Assembly: GCF_000275865.1 (NCBI RefSeq)
Contig: NZ_CM001555.1
Coordinates: 2,072,967-2,136,966, forward strand
DNA: 64,000 nt
From: Methanofollis liminatans DSM 4140
GTDB lineage: Archaea; Halobacteriota; Methanomicrobia; Methanomicrobiales; Methanofollaceae
Reading direction: 5' to 3'
Shown here: positions 61,786 to 64,000 of the stretch, piece by piece
Numbering within the stretch: the stretch's first letter is position 1
How the letters are laid out: each line of letters starts with the position of its first letter
The notes under the pieces: model-generated
What the model was told of the DNA's origin: nothing
Databases searched by the model: none
The model's input: the letters and a program-made list of their open reading frames with translations, nothing else
Made by a program: the position numbers and the translations under genes

Positions 61786-62604
61786 ATGGTTCCCGCCTTC
61801 ACCCCACACTTCACCACAGAACGGCTTGCATTCCACCCTGCAGACCCGTTCCAGGGCCCTTCACCTCTCCTCGTGCTGGTCGGCGAGGGGGACGTCCTCT
61901 GCGGAGCCGACGGTTCGCCGCTCCTCTCGTCCTTCCCGGAGGACCCGGCACCGGCAGGGTCGCTCTTCATCGGCAGCCTCGACGGCCGCCCGGTCTTCGC
62001 CGCCGGGGTGGACACCGTCCCGGTGGGCCTCAGGCCCGTCCCGCTCCGCGACCTCTTCGGAATGATCGGGGACGAGGAACTCGGGATTGCCGGGCGGGCC
62101 GTCCAGTACGTGGACTTCGACCGCACCCACCGCTACTGCGGGCGGTGCGGGGCGGCGACCCTGATGAAGGAGGACGAGATCGCCCGGCTCTGCCCTTCCT
62201 GCAGCCTTGTCGTCTACCCCCGCCTCTCCCCGGCCGTGATCGTCCGGGTCACAGACGGCGACGCCATCCTCCTCGCCCGCTCCCCGCACTTTCCGGCCGG
62301 ACGGTATTCGGTGATCGCCGGTTTCGTCGAACCTGGAGAAAACGTCGAGCACGCCGCAGAGAGGGAGGTGATGGAAGAGACCGGGGTCGCCATCAGAAAC
62401 CCCCGCTATTTCGGGAGCCAGCCCTGGCCCTTCCCCCACTCCCTGATGATCGGGTTTACCGCCGACTACGCCGGAGGCGATCTCTGCCCGGACGGGCTGG
62501 AGGTCGAGGACGCCAGATGGTTCACCGCCGACGCCCTCCCCGACCTCCCCGGACCGGCATCGATCGCGCGGGCTTTGATCGAGGACTGGCTCGCAGGGCA
62601 GTGA
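61786..62604 (+). CDS. nudC: NAD(H) pyrophosphatase, NudC-type Nudix hydrolase
   Basis: 272 residues: zinc ribbon CGRCG...CPSC (four Cys), Nudix box GFVEPGENVEHAAEREVMEE with TGV following, and the NADH-specific SQPWPFPHS. It cleaves NADH to NMNH and AMP, or removes NAD caps from RNA. Start at 61786 (ATG GTT CCC) gives a normal length; the upstream extension overlaps the MerR gene. Confidence 0.92.
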   Translation: MVPAFTPHFTTERLAFHPADPFQGPSPLLVLVGEGDVLCGADGSPLLSSFPEDPAPAGSLFIGSLDGRPVFAAGVDTVPVGLRPVPLRDLFGMIGDEELGIAGRAVQYVDFDRTHRYCGRCGAATLMKEDEIARLCPSCSLVVYPRLSPAVIVRVTDGDAILLARSPHFPAGRYSVIAGFVEPGENVEHAAEREVMEETGVAIRNPRYFGSQPWPFPHSLMIGFTADYAGGDLCPDGLEVEDARWFTADALPDLPGPASIARALIEDWLAGQ

Positions 62605-62630
62605 AAATAGTATAACCGATGAGACCAATG

Positions 62631-62645
62631 TGATCGTAGAGATCA
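62631..62645. promoter_or_regulatory. Short inverted repeat before the ribonucleotide reductase gene
   Basis: TGATC-GTAGA-GATCA lies about 30 nt before the start codon, downstream of a TATA-like AATAGTATAAC (62606-62616). Possible operator; arms are short. Confidence 0.3.
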
Positions 62646-62675
62646 CCCCTCACTCATATTTTATGGTGCACCAGA

Positions 62676-64000
62676 ATGAGCGATTCAGTAGTAGATAGCA
62701 TCCTTGCGGCCCGGTACCTCCGCAAGGGCGAGAGAACCTTTGACGACATCTGCCGGCGCGTTGCTGCGGCGCTCGCGCAGAACGAGAGCGAACGCGAGGA
62801 TTACTATGAGGCAATGCACTCCCTCCGCTTCCTCCCCAACTCCCCCACCCTGATGAATGCCGGGACCGATATCGGCCAGCTCTCGGCCTGCTTCACCCTG
62901 TATGTCGGCGACTCGATCCCCGACATCTTCCATGCCCTCGAATGGGGCGCCCTGATCCACAAGAGCGGCGGCGGCACCGGCTACAACTTCTCCCATATCC
63001 GCCCGGAGGGTGCACCTGTCCAGTCCACCGACGGCGTCGCATCCGGCCCGATCTCGTTCATGAAGGTCTTCAACGCCGCCACCGACGTGATCAAGCAGGG
63101 CGGACGGCGGCGCGGGGCGAACATGGGGATCCTGAACGTCTGGCACCCTGACGTCCTGCGGTTCATCCACGCGAAGAACGTCGAGGGCGAACTCTCGAAC
63201 TTCAACATCTCGGTGATGGTCAACGACCGCTTCATGGAGTTCGTGGAGGCCGGGCAGTTCCAGAAAGTCTGGGTCACCCACCCCCATACGGGCGAGGAGA
63301 TCACGGTCGGCGCCATCTGGAACGGCATCGTCGACGGCATCTGGAAGAACGGCGAGCCCGGAGTCCTCTTCTACGACGAGATCAACCGGAAGAACCCGAC
63401 CCCGAACCTGGGGGAGATCGATACGACGAATCCGTGCGTCACCGCGGACACATGGGTGATGACCGGCGCAGGCCCCCGCCAGGTCGCCGACCTCGTTGGA
63501 ACGGCATTCGATGCGGCGGCGAACGGCATGACCTTCAGGTCAGGTCCGGGGGGATTCTTCTCCACAGGGAGAAAGGAGGTGGTGAAGATGACCACGAAAG
63601 AGGGCCACTGCCTGAGGTTAACCAGGAGCCACCCGGTCTGCCGCGTAAAATCCATGACCCGCTATCGCACGGAGACCGAATGGACGTGTGCGGGCGACCT
63701 CTCTTCAGGCGACCAGATCCTTCTTCACGATCACCGCAGCCTTCCGGCCTGGCACGGCCCCCTCGGCAGGGAAGAAGGATATCTCCTCGGCCTTCTTGTC
63801 GGTGACGGCACGCTGAAATCAGATGCCGCCGTTCTCTCGGTCTGGGAGAGCGACCGCGGTGCGGCGTCGGTGATGGGGCACGCGGAGGCGTGCGCGTATA
63901 CGCTCGCCCACCGCTCTGATTTTTCAGGCTGGTCTGCCGTCAAAGGGCGGGGCGAACACAGGTTGAAGCTTGCTGCCGTCCGCGATCTTGCGGTCTTGCA
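62676..64000 (+). CDS. nrdJ: Adenosylcobalamin-dependent ribonucleotide reductase, intein-containing (3' partial)
   Basis: The reading frame runs through the right window edge. The N-extein (residues 1-253) has class II RNR features: RFLPNSPTLMNAGTDIGQLS, ACFTL (first substrate-site Cys), KSGGGTGYNFS, and GEIDTTNP directly before the radical-site Cys. There the host protein is interrupted by an intein starting at C254. Class II enzymes need B12, which methanogens make. Start at ATG 62676; no strong SD. Confidence 0.92.
   Translation, partial: MSDSVVDSILAARYLRKGERTFDDICRRVAAALAQNESEREDYYEAMHSLRFLPNSPTLMNAGTDIGQLSACFTLYVGDSIPDIFHALEWGALIHKSGGGTGYNFSHIRPEGAPVQSTDGVASGPISFMKVFNAATDVIKQGGRRRGANMGILNVWHPDVLRFIHAKNVEGELSNFNISVMVNDRFMEFVEAGQFQKVWVTHPHTGEEITVGAIWNGIVDGIWKNGEPGVLFYDEINRKNPTPNLGEIDTTNPCVTADTWVMTGAGPRQVADLVGTAFDAAANGMTFRSGPGGFFSTGRKEVVKMTTKEGHCLRLTRSHPVCRVKSMTRYRTETEWTCAGDLSSGDQILLHDHRSLPAWHGPLGREEGYLLGLLVGDGTLKSDAAVLSVWESDRGAASVMGHAEACAYTLAHRSDFSGWSAVKGRGEHRLKLAAVRDLAVL
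63435..64000 (+). mobile_element. Intein with LAGLIDADG homing endonuclease inside nrdJ (3' partial)
   Basis: Begins with Cys (CVTADTWVMTGAG, block A) exactly where class II RNRs have TNPC-GEQ. Block B is at LRLTRSHPVCRV with the Thr and His of the splicing site. A first LAGLIDADG motif is read as GYLLGLLVGDGTL (~63779-63817). At least 188 residues are visible; the C-terminal splice block HN-C is beyond the window. Confidence 0.88.

Overview
The window is chromosomal DNA of a euryarchaeal methanogen, most likely of the order Methanomicrobiales (a Methanofollis- or Methanoculleus-like genome). Evidence: a complete A-type ATP synthase operon, archaeal TFB, Gar1, SRP19, aIF5B, S6e and S8e, archaeal cupin-type phosphoglucose isomerase, an NrpR-domain protein, DUF460, RIO2, HypB, a PGF-pre-PGF surface protein, TATA/BRE promoters and SD motifs of the GGAGGTGAT type. 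The DNA is GC-rich with short intergenic gaps; the clear exceptions are AT-rich patches at about 11.84-12.42 kb and 28.3-30.5 kb.

Layout. 0-1.9 kb: end of a TadC/FlaJ-like membrane protein and two small genes. 1.9-10.2 kb: ahaHIKECFABD. 10.6-11.8 kb: phosphoglycerate kinase. 11.9-16.7 kb: two small AT-rich genes and a MacB-like ABC operon with one ATPase and three permeases (minus strand). 16.8-24.5 kb: flavin disulfide oxidoreductase with an unknown partner, NrpR-type protein, TrmB-type regulator with a palindromic operator, S-layer-like protein plus phosphoglucose isomerase, NAD synthetase, tRNA thiolase-like enzyme. 24.6-28.3 kb: RIO2-DUF460-ThiL operon. 28.3-30.7 kb: AT-rich KAP-family NTPase, probably acquired. 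30.7-35.7 kb: small membrane protein, AIM24-family protein and a 1257-residue exported papain-like protease/beta-helix protein. 35.7-43.4 kb: information-processing block (tRNA-Ala, TFB, Gar1, PHP enzyme, SRP19, HypB, S8e, S6e, aIF5B, tRNA-His). 43.4-47.5 kb: MFS and RND exporters. 47.8-55.7 kb: signalling block (TrmB plus small sirohaem protein; FHA-HTH regulator plus transmembrane Ser/Thr kinase plus Cys-rich secreted peptide; aldehyde dehydrogenase; receiver-PAS-histidine kinase). 55.9-62.6 kb: HIT protein, then a redox island flanked by HxlR and MerR regulators (tautomerase, nitroreductase, flavoredoxin, two ferredoxin-nitroreductases, iron-sulfur flavoprotein), then NudC. 62.7-64 kb: adenosylcobalamin-type ribonucleotide reductase interrupted by an intein, cut by the window edge.

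The most interesting items are: a ribosomal S8e gene whose only possible start at the conserved N-terminus is ATA behind a strong SD; a compact phospho-signalling cassette in which a membrane Ser/Thr kinase overlaps an FHA/winged-helix regulator; the two-regulator nitroreductase island; the AT-rich KAP NTPase; palindromic operators next to two TrmB genes, one with the TATA box inside; and a self-complementary TATA box placed exactly midway between divergent srp19 and hypB.
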